Shown here: in pieces, positions 51,538 to 62,285 of the stretch
Numbering within the stretch: position 1 is the first letter of the stretch
Layout of the letters: the number at the start of each line of letters is the position of its first letter
Assembly: GCA_013399895.1 (NCBI GenBank)
Contig: VXBA01001881.1
Location: 124,001 to 188,000 of the forward strand
Reading direction: 5' to 3'
DNA from: Serilophus lunatus
Taxonomy: Eukaryota > Chordata > Aves > Passeriformes > Eurylaimidae
Length of the DNA stretch: 64,000 nt
The notes under the pieces: generated by a model
The model's database searches: none
What the model saw: the letters and a program-made list of their open reading frames with translations, nothing else
Told to the model about the DNA's origin: nothing
Position numbers and translations under genes: made by a program

Positions 51538-51915
51538 ACAAGAAAACTGCAGTGATTTGAACTGTAAGGTGAAGTTTGGAAACTGCCTGTGAACATCACT
51601 GACACTTACTTGGGGTATGATGTATTCTCTTAAAATAATCAAAATTTTCCAATATGATGGAGTGTGGGAGTCTTACCAGTTTGTGAATATGTAATTATGG
51701 AAGACTTCTTTCTGTACATTTCTGTACATTTGACATGCATTGTGCTTTACAATGACATGGATTAACTTGCTATTATTTTGAAACCAGAGTAAATATTGAT
51801 TCTTAGATTGTTGTAAATTGCAGCTTCATTTAATACATCTGTAGTGCTTAATATGTTTTGTATATTTGTATGATGCAAAATAATTTGTCTGTAATTAAAT
51901 AGTAATTAACTTGGT
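51538..51915 (+). other. PACRGL: PACRGL 3'UTR (end approximate)
   Basis: AT-rich sequence without open frame after the stop codon, leading to ATTAAA at 51894-51899. The cleavage site is inferred as about 15-20 bases later. Confidence 0.6.
51894..51899 (+). terminator. PACRGL: Putative PACRGL poly(A) signal ATTAAA
   Basis: The common variant signal ATTAAA, about 360 bases after the stop codon, preceded by TGTA-type motifs (TTTGTA, CTGTAA) that bind cleavage factor. No AATAAA is closer. Confidence 0.5.
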
Positions 51916-52929
51916 GTAAAATTACCTGTGTATACCTGCTTTTGAAACATATGACTAATTTTGTGACACAGGCACAGATGGATGCATTTAGGTTCATCAG
52001 GACTAGGTTAGATGTAGGACTATGAGCACTCATAGAGTCCTTCAGAATCAGCCTTTAAAGGTGTGAAGTCGAACACACCAAGCAAGTAGCACATGGTGTA
52101 AAGCTGAACCTGCTTAGTGCCATCTCAGCATGTTTTGAGACACTGGGAAGGCTCTGTAAAAGTACAATGCAGAGGCATCAGGTTGCTCCACAGAGCCACA
52201 GCCTAGGTTTTGCTCAGCTAATTAGTTCCAGTTAGCTTTGGGCCTACTGAATGGGAGCTGGATGTAAGAGGCAACTTTGGAGTATTCACACCATGCTCCC
52301 TTTGCATTGAGTTTAGTGATGTCACAGGTATTCTTGGGACTAGCTTGTGAATTCAGGTCCAGACAAGGTAATAAACTTCTGAACAAGAAATCTATAAAAA
52401 AAATGAGTTAAAGACAAAAAAAAGATTGCAGAAGCCAGCTTACCTTGCTGTAAAACCTTACAGGGTGCAGCATTTGTCCAAGAATGTATTTGAATCTGAT
52501 TGCAAAATAATTCCTAACTGTTCTTGCAGTAAATACTGTTCAGAGTCATGTTTTATATGAATACACTGTGAGGGAGAGCTGACCAAAGTAACAAAATTTG
52601 CATAGAACTTTTTTCCCTGAGGAAAAGTCAGGAATTTAAAGCTGTTGGAAGTGAGGGATTTTTTGTCATCAGAAGATACTGATGCGCATAGAGTATTATG
52701 TGAAGAGTATTATATAGATTGTCATGTGAAAGCAATTTCAGAATTTTTTTGAAAACTGCTACCACTTGACTAAATTAAATTTGTCTCAGGACTGTGCTAA
52801 GGTTGCTCCTGAGATGAGAACTGTGCTAGGCTTTTTTTTTTTTTTTTTAAAAAAAAAAGCTTGTATTTTTTCAGTTTCCATTTTTACCAACAAGTATTTA
52901 ACAACTCAAAAAAATTGATCATGGTCCTT
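51916..52929. other. Spacer between the convergent PACRGL and KCNIP4 genes
   Basis: About 1 kb between the two inferred 3' ends. No gene is seen. It contains a T17A10 run inside a GC...GC palindrome (52829-52860) and an unassigned segment at about 51960-52400 that may be an old degraded repeat. Confidence 0.55.
52829..52860. repeat. T17A10 palindromic homopolymer junction
   Basis: A T-run (52832-52848) passes straight into an A-run (52849-52858), bounded by GC on each side. It can fold into an AT hairpin of about 10 base pairs. Confidence 0.85.
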
Positions 52930-54485
52930 TTTTTTCTTCATGTTTACTTTTATTTTTTTTTTTTTACAAAATGTGCACATTTAGGTTACACAAACACGCT
53001 ACAGCAGATATCAGGTGTACATGTATTGTACTACTCTTATTCTACACTGGTGATAGCAGAGCAGCCTTCAACATGCCTCTAACATCCCATCTCTACACCA
53101 GAATAGATACCTGATTATTTTTACGAAAAAATGCTTGCAACGTTCTTTCTACTTCATTAATCCCCCTTCACATTTTCTGCAGCAATGTCACAATGAAGGT
53201 TGGCCTATCTCTGATAGCATTTCACCTATTTTGAAATATTGGCATAAACTCTGTGGACAATATGTATTAAAAATTACATGGATGGAGGGGCAGTGTTATA
53301 TTTTAGGTGCATACTTTTTTAGAAAAATCTTTCTAGGTTCAGAATAAAGTAGTTCCCATCTTAATGAATAATGATGCTAGAAAAATGTAATGCATTTATC
53401 ACATATAGATGATATATAGCTGAAGTTTCCATTTTTTCTTGATTCTGTCCCATAGTTAAAGATATTACAAAAAGCTGAAACAGATGTTAGCCTGACTAGC
53501 AGTTATTATCAGTAGATGTTACTACACAGCGATGTTTATTCTCAGCACTAAAGTGGGATGGAAGTTTCAAAAGTAGTTCATGCCTTTTTCTTTATTAAAG
53601 GCAGAAAAACATGTACTTATGAAAACAGTGTTAGGATCCAGTTAATGTTTCTTTATGAAAAATGAGAAGTCAGAAGATCATTCGTTTAAGAACCTTGCAG
53701 ACACATTTGAGAATTGGAAGTATACTTATGTAGGACACATGGTATTAATGTCATGATAAATCAAATGCAGATTTACTAGATAAGTGTGATTGATATAAGC
53801 TTAATCATATTTTTTTAGGGAATAAGCCTACCTATAAGCAACTTGGTTTTTTGTTCTATAACAACTCTTCTTCTCAAGTTAACTGTTTTGTTAGGTTTGA
53901 GGCTTTTGGAGGGATTTTTTGGAAGGGAAAAGCAAGTCAAAGGTGGAAGGCAATTGCAGCAAGATGTGCATTGCACATTGATTATAGCATTTTAACAAAG
54001 TGTTATTCAAAAATGAGGACTACACCATAGAAATGGGAAAAGAAAATATATGGTAATGCCTCTGTATAAATGAGAAGCTAAGATTTAAGAAATAGAGTTG
54101 AACACCTGGAGTTTAATCCAATACAAATTGGTAGCAAAACTAAGAGTGTTTTTTTTTTTAATCTCCTTGTGATTGTAGCTATTTTAACTAGGGTTTGGAA
54201 TGCTAAAAAAGCTGCATGCTGTCAGTTCTTCCTTTGTTTGAGTTTGGAGTAAAACCTTGATTTTTCAGTACAATCTTGTTAGTAGCCACTGTTGAAGAGC
54301 TAAATTTTATAATTTAGAAAGAGTTTTTTGTTGGGAAGAGTTTGTAATAAAAAATTTACTTGCATAATACATGTCTCAGTGTAAAGCTGAGTAACTTTAT
54401 TTATGATAAAGAGGGAAATCCATTTTTTAGGTAATGTTGCAGAATAGCTCATATTTGTCCATTAGTTGTAGACCTATTGTCTTCG
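52930..54485 (-). other. KCNIP4: KCNIP4 3'UTR (end approximate)
   Basis: About 1.5 kb of AT-rich DNA past the stop codon on the minus strand. It ends near an AATAAA (plus-strand TTTATT 52949-52954). Earlier signals exist at 53591-53596 and at 54396-54401, the last too close to the stop to be the main one. The length agrees with the mammalian 3'UTR as I remember it. Confidence 0.55.
52949..52954 (-). terminator. KCNIP4: Putative KCNIP4 distal poly(A) signal AATAAA
   Basis: Minus-strand AATAAA located about 1.53 kb after the stop codon, followed downstream by A/G-rich sequence. A second AATAAA at 53591-53596 may give a shorter transcript. Confidence 0.5.
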
Positions 54486-54533
54486 TTAAATTACATTTTC
54501 AAAGAGCTGCATGGATCGCATTATGTTCTCATC
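54486..54533 (-). CDS. KCNIP4: KCNIP4 terminal coding exon and stop
   Basis: On the minus strand after TTTTACAG the sequence reads DENIMRSMQLFENVI and a TAA at 54488-54486. This is the C-terminal tail shared by KChIP proteins. It lies 6.1 kb from the preceding exon. The exon is short (48 coding bases), but its reading is unambiguous because phase, acceptor and tail all agree. Confidence 0.96.
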   Translation of the reverse strand, partial: DENIMRSMQLFENVI

Positions 54534-57500
54534 CTGTAAAAAAAGACAATACAAAACAAAAAATCATACACCATTACAAATGGAGTTGGCCAATATCTAT
54601 AGTGACATGGTGTAGAACTAACTGTATTGTAGTCAATTACAACAATTTTTTCAGCTTCTTTAGAGAAACAGAATGGGCCATTAATTGATCTATGATTAAA
54701 TAATTTTTGTACGTATTAGAAACCAAAACTATTCTGTCAAAAATACAATAATAACACATTAAGAAAATTAAGTCTGCAATATTTCAGAGGCTATCAGTTT
54801 ATACCCAGTATAAAATAATACATTTAGGCAAAATTTATTCATGGAATAGTTTTAGCTGAAGTGCAAATCCATACATGGAATTCCTAGTCCTGTGCATCAT
54901 ACACAGGAACCTTTTTGCAATACTAGGGCATCCTGCTGCATACCTAGGGATGACTCTAAAATAAAACAGATTTAAGTGTTCATCTTTGCATGAGCTGAAG
55001 AGTCATTCAGGTTGACAAATATCACAACACTCTTCAGCTCCTCAGTTCAGATTTTCTGTGTGCCCACATTGAAAGATGGTGACTGCTTTCCAGTGCTATT
55101 TCTGCTTTCTGATTGCTTCGTATTAGGTAATTTTTTAACAAAATCTTCAGCTCCCAAATTCTGCAGCATCCTTACTGATACACCACTCTGTACTGAAGTT
55201 TTTACCAATACATAACTTGCAGCACAGAACTCAACAAAACTTAGTTTTGTTTCTAGCTTTACCTTTCTGTATATAGAAGAAAGAGTTTACTTTCAGTAGC
55301 CTATATTTGTTGGCATTTCTGGATCAACAGTTGATTGGATGAACAATATATATACACAATACATGAATTCATTACATACTCATTTAGCATTTGCTGGTCT
55401 TCACTGCAATAAGCCTATATTTTAATCTGAATGTACACCCTTTAGCACTTCCTTGAGAGATAATTTAGACATCTTCTATCCTAGTGCATAAAAATACTGA
55501 ATTTGATAAATTATTTTTGTATGTTTCATGTGCATAAAACCCCCCACTTCTTACACAGGCTTTCTCATAGTATTCTCCACTACAGATATGTATGTGATAC
55601 TTGTGTAAATTAATCTTCCAATAATACATGTTCAGTATCAATTTCTAGTTAAATTATTCACTGTTCAGTCTAGGGGGTGATTTGCTTTGTAGAAATGACA
55701 TGTCTGAGTAATTTGCCTAATTTATGTTACGAAACATGCACAGTGGGGTTTTTCATCTTCGATTCTGAATGTCATCTCAAGTGCTGTTGCTGTAAGAAAT
55801 GATCTGTGCACTATTTTGCATTGATAAAATAACTTACAGAAGCAGTGATACATAATTTCAAAACCTGTGTTATGTAGATTAATGCTTAAAAATTTGTATA
55901 GTAAAATTACTATATTAAATTACTGAACGTTAAAATAAACTAACTTTTCCCATTGCATTGCTTTAAAACATCAAGAAACTAGTAAAGATCACTGATTAAT
56001 GTAAGGTTGAAGTTTGGTTTAACTGGAATCATTTGTCATTGAATTAATATAAATGTATATACATTGGCAACTAAGCTCAGCAAATATGCAGAGCAAACAA
56101 CAGCGTTTTCAAAGTGTTTTGACACTTTCTACCAATTTTATTGTATGTGTATCGTCATGAATGAAACTGGTAGTTTTCTAAAATCAGCTCCATGTTTCTG
56201 AGGTTGGCTGTTTCTTTATGCAAGACTTCCAATGCCCCTCCCTTAGTCAGTCAAATGGGAAGAGTCTTCTCAAGAAAATACAGGCTTGTCATAATATTTA
56301 GAACATAGTGAGTTTTAGTAGGTTTTTTTCTCCATCTTTAAAAAAGAAAAACCCAGATGCTTGCACTTGAATTCTATGGCAAGTTTATCTTTTTCATTTG
56401 CCTCTTTTTTAAGTACATTTTTCTATACAACTTTTTGTAACAGATTTGTTTAGTGATTCCTAACTGAAGACATAAGGAGCTGTTAGCACATATGAAACAT
56501 TGTTGATATGAAGCACAAACCTGGATGAATGAGCTTTGATAGATCTGACCTACCTTTAAGCCAGTTTTTCTTAGGTTTCTTTGTTGTTTTCAGGCTAGCT
56601 CAATCAGCCTTGTGTTAGAAAGGGCTACTCCTGCAGAAAATACCTATCCCAGAAGCCTTTTTATCATTGTCAGAAGGACCTATGTCATTCACCTATACAC
56701 CATGCCTGCCTTAGTCCTTTGCCTCTGTTCTTATGGTGCTGCTGTAGATATGTAACAATCCCCAGGACAGACCATTTTCCATCAGCACCAAACAGCGAAA
56801 GGAGGAAGGTAAGGAACTGGGCAGTGCCTAACCCTTGAGGTAGCCACACTACTGTTTCCCACAACCTGTTCTTTGGTAATTTATACAAAGCAGAAAAAGC
56901 AGCAGCCAAGACAGAGAAAGGATGAGGGGAAGCACCATTGCCGTGTTCACTTAATTGTGAGCTAAGACAGGTCCTTCTCCCCAATGACGAGAGAAGATGA
57001 CGCTCAATGCCTGAATGCTTTGTCAATACATAACTGCTTTAACACTTTTTGAATGATCAGGCTATCCCTTGCAAGGGGACTGTGATTTAAGATCCTTGAA
57101 TTGGCTGCATACTTCAGGCTGTATAGTGTTACTGCATTGATAGTTGTTCCAAAGCAGTACTCAGCACACGAAAGCAATTTTTTAAAAACGCACATATGTG
57201 AAGTGAGTGTTTAAGAACAAACCAGAGGCTCTTAACACTGCAAAAAAAGCATCAGGAACCTATCCGAGGAACCTAAAGTAAGGCTTCTCTATTGAAATAT
57301 ATGTTCCTCCTTGCTCTTGAAGTAAGCATGCCAGACTTTCTTTACTTACCACAAAATAGCAGTATAAGCGATGTACTTCTAAGTCCCACTAATTTGGCTT
57401 CCAACTGAAAGTAGAGGAATGCCAGTTCTCAGAGACTGGCAACTCTTGCTTGAGATAGACATCAAAGAAAAGTCTCTTGCAGCCTTTCCCTGGTAGAATA

Positions 57501-57689
57501 CTCTTCTGGTCTGTTTAAAGATTCAGACCTTAACTTTTTAGATGAGTCTCATACCTATCAGGATACTAAGAAAAGGTTTTCCTACAGCTGCATTTTAAAG
57601 GAAGCAGCCATGTTCTTATGTGAAAAATGTAATCCTGAAAAGACTGAAGCCATATTAGCTGCTGAACCAAGTTTCTTGAAAGACTTTGA

Positions 57690-58642
57690 TTGAAATCAGG
57701 TCACCATTGAGGTTCCACAGGGCTCCATCCTTGGTGCAGTTCTCTTCAACATCTTCATTATGACTTCAATGCAGGACTTGAAGGAGTACTAAAATTGGGA
57801 AGAGCTGTGAATTCCCTTGTGGGTAGAAAGGCCCTGCAGAGAGACCTCAACAAATCAGAGGACCGGGCAATCACCAACCATATGAAGTTTAACAAGGCTA
57901 GGTGCAGGATTCTGCACCTGGGATGGAGCGACCCTTGATGTATATACAGAGTGAAGAAAACAGTGCCATAGAAAGGGACCTGGGAGTCCTGATCTATGGC
58001 AAGTTGAACATTAGTCAGCAGTGCCCTGGGAGCCAGGAGGGCCAACCATGTCCTGGAGGTCATCAGGCAAAGCATCACCAGCTGATCGAGTGAGGGGATG
58101 GTCCCACTCTGCTCTGCACTGGTGTGGCCTCACCTTGAATATTGTATGTATCTTTGGGCACTGCAATATAAGAAAGATAAGCTGTTAGAGAGCATTCAAA
58201 GGAGGGCAATGAAGATGGTAAAGAGCCTTGAGGGGAAGCCTTATGAGGAGCAGCAGGAGGGCACTTGGTCTGTTCAGCCTGGAGAGGAGACTGAGGGGAG
58301 ACCTCATTCTAGTCAATTACTTCCTCATGAGGGGAAGTGGAAGCAGGTACCAATCTCTTCGCTGTTGTGACCAGTGACAGAACTTGGGGAGATGGCATAA
58401 AGCTGAATCACAAGATAGTTAGGTTGGATATCAGGAAAAGGTTTTTCACCCAGAAGGTAGTTAAGCACTGGCATAGTGGAACAGACTCTCAAGGGCAGTG
58501 GTCAGAGCACCAAGCCTGCCAGAGTTCAAGAAGCATTTGGACAATTGACACAGGATTTGACTCTTGGGGATGGTCCTGTGCAGGGCCAGGAGTTGGACTT
58601 GATGGTCCTGATGGGTCCCTTCCAACTCAATATACTCTCTGA
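57690..58642 (+). mobile_element. CR1 LINE fragment in the last KCNIP4 intron
   Basis: About 950 bp, the longest CR1 copy here, antisense to KCNIP4. It starts inside the reverse transcriptase reading frame (near 57708 the frame reads EVPQGSILGAVLFNIFI, the conserved RT motif B region) and runs through the subfamily's 3' part (AAAGGGACCTGGGAGTCCTG, AGGAGGGCCAACCATGTCC, GAGACTGAGGGGAGACCTCA) to a degenerate tail (TACTCTCTGACTCATGAA). Frameshifts and stops break the frame, so it encodes no working enzyme. Confidence 0.93.
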
Positions 58643-59717
58643 CTCATGAATCCTAACTGCAAACCTCATTTTTGAAACCATATCTTGGTATAAACATGAA
58701 TTACTCACTTTGCAGCTCAGAGGTCTTAATAGGCAGAGAGACAAAAATTTAGACAGCAAGACACTTATTGCATCAAAAAACACGTCCACCTTTGAAATTA
58801 AAAGCAAGTAAAGGCGATATAATCGGCATGATGACAACGGTCTCTTTATCATGTATCAGTTTAGAAAGCATCTCTCTCACATGTATTCTGAATACTTAGA
58901 AGAGGTAAATAAATCAGATGTGAGAAACTGAATTGTATTGGATATGGAGAGCAGGCAATTCCTTACTGAAGGTGTTAATTTTCTTTGTAAATGAAATCAT
59001 TCAGCCCATCACCGTAATTGCTGTCACATGCAGATTAATGTGTCATTTAACTTCCAGAATGCTACAGACCTCAGCTGGGAAATGAATCTCATCTCTGCTT
59101 CTGATGATCACTCAGCATTAGCAGAGCAAATGCCTTTCTTTCATATTGAACAAGACTGACAAGGTAAAGCCATGGTCAATGCAACAGAGGACAGCTGACA
59201 GATAAGATACTACCCACTGCCCATTGCTAAGGAAACACAGAACAGCCGCCGTTAGCAGAGCTGTTGGCTTTCATCCCCTCGAAACTGTGGATTAAAATCA
59301 AAGAATCACTTACTAGGTAGCTGTACTCTAACAGCAACCCCATTGACTAACTAGAGATGCAAAAGAAATAGACATATTCTAGAGCATCTTTGAGCATCCA
59401 GAGCTTTTCCTATTCCAAATACTAAAAAACTATCCCTCAATGAAAGCATTTATCTTGATAGTCTTCTTTTCCTCTGTCTCTTTACTACTCTCTTCTTGGT
59501 GTAGAAGGTAAGAATCCATACACACAGGCTATATTGATGGTCTCTGTCAGCTTTGTATTAATCACTCTGGACAAGGTATCAGTAGACCACTATGACTTCT
59601 TACATTTATCACTGTAACAAATTATGTTGGGATTACTTGCCATATCAATTTGCATAATGTAATCAAGCCTGTCATATTCACTAGGTCTATTGTGATGATT
59701 TACTGTACACAGTCTTG

Positions 59718-59813
59718 ATTCTTGGGGTGTCCTGTGCAGCCCCAGGAGCTGGACTCAATGATCCTGATGGGTCCCTTCTGACTCAGCATATTCTATGATT
59801 ATATGATTCTATG
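59718..59813 (+). mobile_element. Short CR1 3' tail with three octamers
   Basis: GAGCTGGACTCAATGATCCTG followed by three octamers ATTCTATG, ATTATATG and ATTCTATG (59790-59813), in the last KCNIP4 intron. A 5'-truncated CR1 of the same subfamily type as the neighbouring long copy. Confidence 0.9.
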
Positions 59814-60616
59814 AACCTTTTATCATGCCACAGGCTAGTCATCAATATTTTACATCATGTTTCTTTTTCTTGCATTTTTTAACTGACAAATTAACAGGAA
59901 TTCCTTAAATTTCTGAAAATGCAACTTATCTTTTCTCATATCGTCTCCTGGTTTGAGAACAATCTGGTTTATGAAGGGCAGATGAATGGAAAGAGGCTGT
60001 AACTCCTGCTGCAGAAGTTTATCTCAATCCTGGCTCTAGAGGCCAGGAGCTGGTTTCCAGCAGCTGCTTTTACCTGCTACCTGGGTAATGTAAACACTGG
60101 CATCTAATCACAATCAGTTCTTACTCCCTTGCTTTGAGAAAACTTGACTGGTATTAACTCTTGCCATCCAACGCTTAGCAAACCCTTGCACTCTTCTTTT
60201 ATAAGGCCTCACTTCTTGCAAGCACATCATGACTCACTGAGAAATTCCCATACAGATGATAAATTGACTGTGTGCCCCAGCTTGGGCACAAGATAGAAAT
60301 AAATACTTGGCTGAATGTGAAGAAATGTTTTGCTATCAAGTACAAACAAAGAAAGCATTGTTGAAGAGAGAACGGATATTGGCACAAGCAATAACAAGCA
60401 ATGACAGCTTGTATATAACAGCTCTTCTGCAGATTCAGGTCACCAATTTATTTAGAGTGCTTAGTGTTTTTGCATAATAGTGTACATACATACCCTAGCT
60501 TGGGAAAATGCTGTCTCTGGTATTAGGATTACCCTCACCGTCACTCCAGAAATCTGTGCAGCACTATGATAGCATTAACCAACATACACATTCAATACGT
60601 TTGACTGAATACTTAC

Positions 60617-60679
60617 TTTCTGGCAGCTCTCAATGAATTCATCTATGGTAACTACTCCATCTTTGTTTTTGTCCATTTT
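60617..60679 (-). CDS. KCNIP4: KCNIP4 coding exon: EF-hand 4
   Basis: A 63-bp exon on the minus strand, after TTGGTACAG and before GTAAGT, 21 codons in phase 0: KMDKNKDGVVTIDEFIESCQ and K. The twelve-residue loop DKNKDGVVTIDE has acidic or amide side chains at positions 1, 3, 5 and 12 and glycine at 6, so it should bind calcium. The 63-bp size is the usual one for this exon in KChIP genes. Confidence 0.96.
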
Positions 60680-60997
60680 CTGTACCAAAAAAAAAGAAAA
60701 AAAGTATGTTTGTTCTCCTGAAATCCTGTGTAAAACAAGTTATTATTCATTTCAGTTATATGTCAGCCTAGAAACAACCAGACCATAAGATGTTGTAAGA
60801 GATACGCTGGAACAAGTTTTAAGAGCTTATTTTTGAAAAAGCAAGGTGTAACAAGTGGATCTCAAAAGCTTTTGAGGGAACTACAGAGAAGAAAAAGGAT
60901 AACAGAATTGGAAGGATATGCAAAACTGTTACAACAATGAAAATCTTTCTCTACCTGCTCACAAAGCAGTCTTTTTGGCTTCTGTTACCCGACCTAC

Positions 60998-61102
60998 CTG
61001 GAAAAATGTTTCCACATGTTGTCTTGGTGCATCTTCCTTGAGAACAGGATAGGTGCATTTTCCCATCATATCATATATTGCTTTCATGATATCAAGCATT
61101 TC
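60998..61102 (-). CDS. KCNIP4: KCNIP4 coding exon: EF-hand 3 exit helix to EF-hand 4 entry
   Basis: A 105-bp exon on the minus strand between CTCTTCAG and GTAGGT, 35 codons in phase 0: EMLDIMKAIYDMMGKCTYP, then VLKEDAPRQHVETFFQ. The first glutamate is position 12 of the EF-hand 3 loop. EDAPRQHVETFFQ is the helix leading into EF-hand 4. The segment is essentially identical to mammalian KChIPs; the stretch CTYPVLKEDAPRQH helps separate KCNIP4 from KCNIP1-3, though only an alignment would settle the paralogue. Confidence 0.95.
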
Positions 61103-62177
61103 CTGAAGAGAAAAAAATATATTTGAGTAATGTGTGCTGTAGACATTGCTTTAACTCATAACACATAATTTTCAAGATTTACATTTTAGAGTAGAATATT
61201 GAGATTGTGCCTGCTATTTTTTGACTGAACTGCTTCAAATAGGAACTACTTTGTTCCAAGAAATTCTAGCATCTGAGTTCAGCCTTCATAGATGTATAAT
61301 TCTGATTTGAAGTGATTGAGAATATGTGCAAGTTCATGGATTGTGAGAAGAATCTCCCAATGCCTTATGAATAAAAATAAACAGGAAAAGAAGTTCTTCA
61401 ACAGCAAGTGAATGACCAAAGCACATCAGCTTCTTACAACTGATTTTTCCCTAGAGAAAATAGAAACACCCATGCACACACCTGCACTTAAGTGGAGTCC
61501 TTTTTTTTATATCAAAAGCTTTGAATTTTCTTGATATAGTGGCTTGTGAAAACTTTAAAAATAATTATAAAAACGAGTCATTTGCAGTATGCTGAGAAAT
61601 TATTCTATAGAGCATTCTTTTATAATGATTATGAAGTGATCCTTGAAAGTGTAAAATTATAAGTTTAATATATAAGTACATAAAACCCACTTTAAAAACC
61701 CCCATATGCTAAAAAATGAAAGTATTCATTTGGTTGTACTATAATTTAAGTATGTGTTTGAATCCTTTCAGAATAAAAGATGTAGGAATCTTTCTATGTA
61801 AATTCTGTTTCAAGTAAAAATTTTTAGAAGTAGATTATAGAATAAGCAACAATTATTGCTCAAGTACTTAATTCCTTTTTGTCCAAATATCCTATCAATC
61901 TATTCTAGTGACAGTATGTGCAAATACACAGGCAGAAGTTAAAGCCAACATTTCTGTACCTGGAGAATTCTGACCTTTTACAAATTCTGTAAAGATTTTC
62001 CCTTTTTAGGTTTTATATGTCTTTTGTATGAGGAAATTACTGTAATTTTTAGCATGTCTAACTTAATAATATATGGTAATTTATTAACATGAAATTTGAC
62101 AAACTGTTCTTCTTTGAAAGCAGGACTTACATGTACACCCTTTACCTTCAGTGACTAAAGTAAGAAGTAGACCTTAC

Positions 62178-62285
62178 CTCTTTAGTTATGTATCCATCTT
62201 TATTTATATCATACAAATTGAAAGCCCAGTTCAGCTTCTCCTGTACTGTCCCTCGGAGTAAAATTGAGAGACCCATAACAAAATC
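62178..62285 (-). CDS. KCNIP4: KCNIP4 coding exon: end of EF-hand 2 to EF-hand 3 loop
   Basis: A 108-bp exon on the minus strand, after CTATTTAG and before the donor GTAAGG, 36 codons in phase 0: DFVMGLSILLRGTVQEKLNW, then AFNLYDINKDGYITKE. The first residues complete EF-hand 2 and the linker. The EF-hand 3 loop starts at DINKDGYITKE, with acidic residues at loop positions 1, 3 and 5; its twelfth residue (glutamate) is the first codon of the next exon. The exon length and boundaries are those I know for KChIP genes. Confidence 0.96.

Larger units (their letters stand above)
38450..51915 (+). other. PACRGL: PACRGL gene span
   Basis: PACRGL (PARK2 co-regulated like) encodes a small PACRG-related protein. 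The whole gene appears to be here: exon 1 in the CpG island, then coding exons at 42954, 44634, 46096, 47333, 49112, 50010 and 51481. The coding length from ATG 42970 is 681 bases, giving 226 residues, slightly shorter than the human protein (about 248, from memory) because the N-terminus is shorter. Intron sizes are 4288, 1523, 1394, 1146, 1644, 790 and 1390 bp. PACRG itself sits at the inner junction of axonemal doublet microtubules; the role of PACRGL is less clear. The introns carry an LTR, two CR1 copies and a short CR1 tail. A tail-to-tail neighbour, KCNIP4, follows. Confidence 0.93.
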
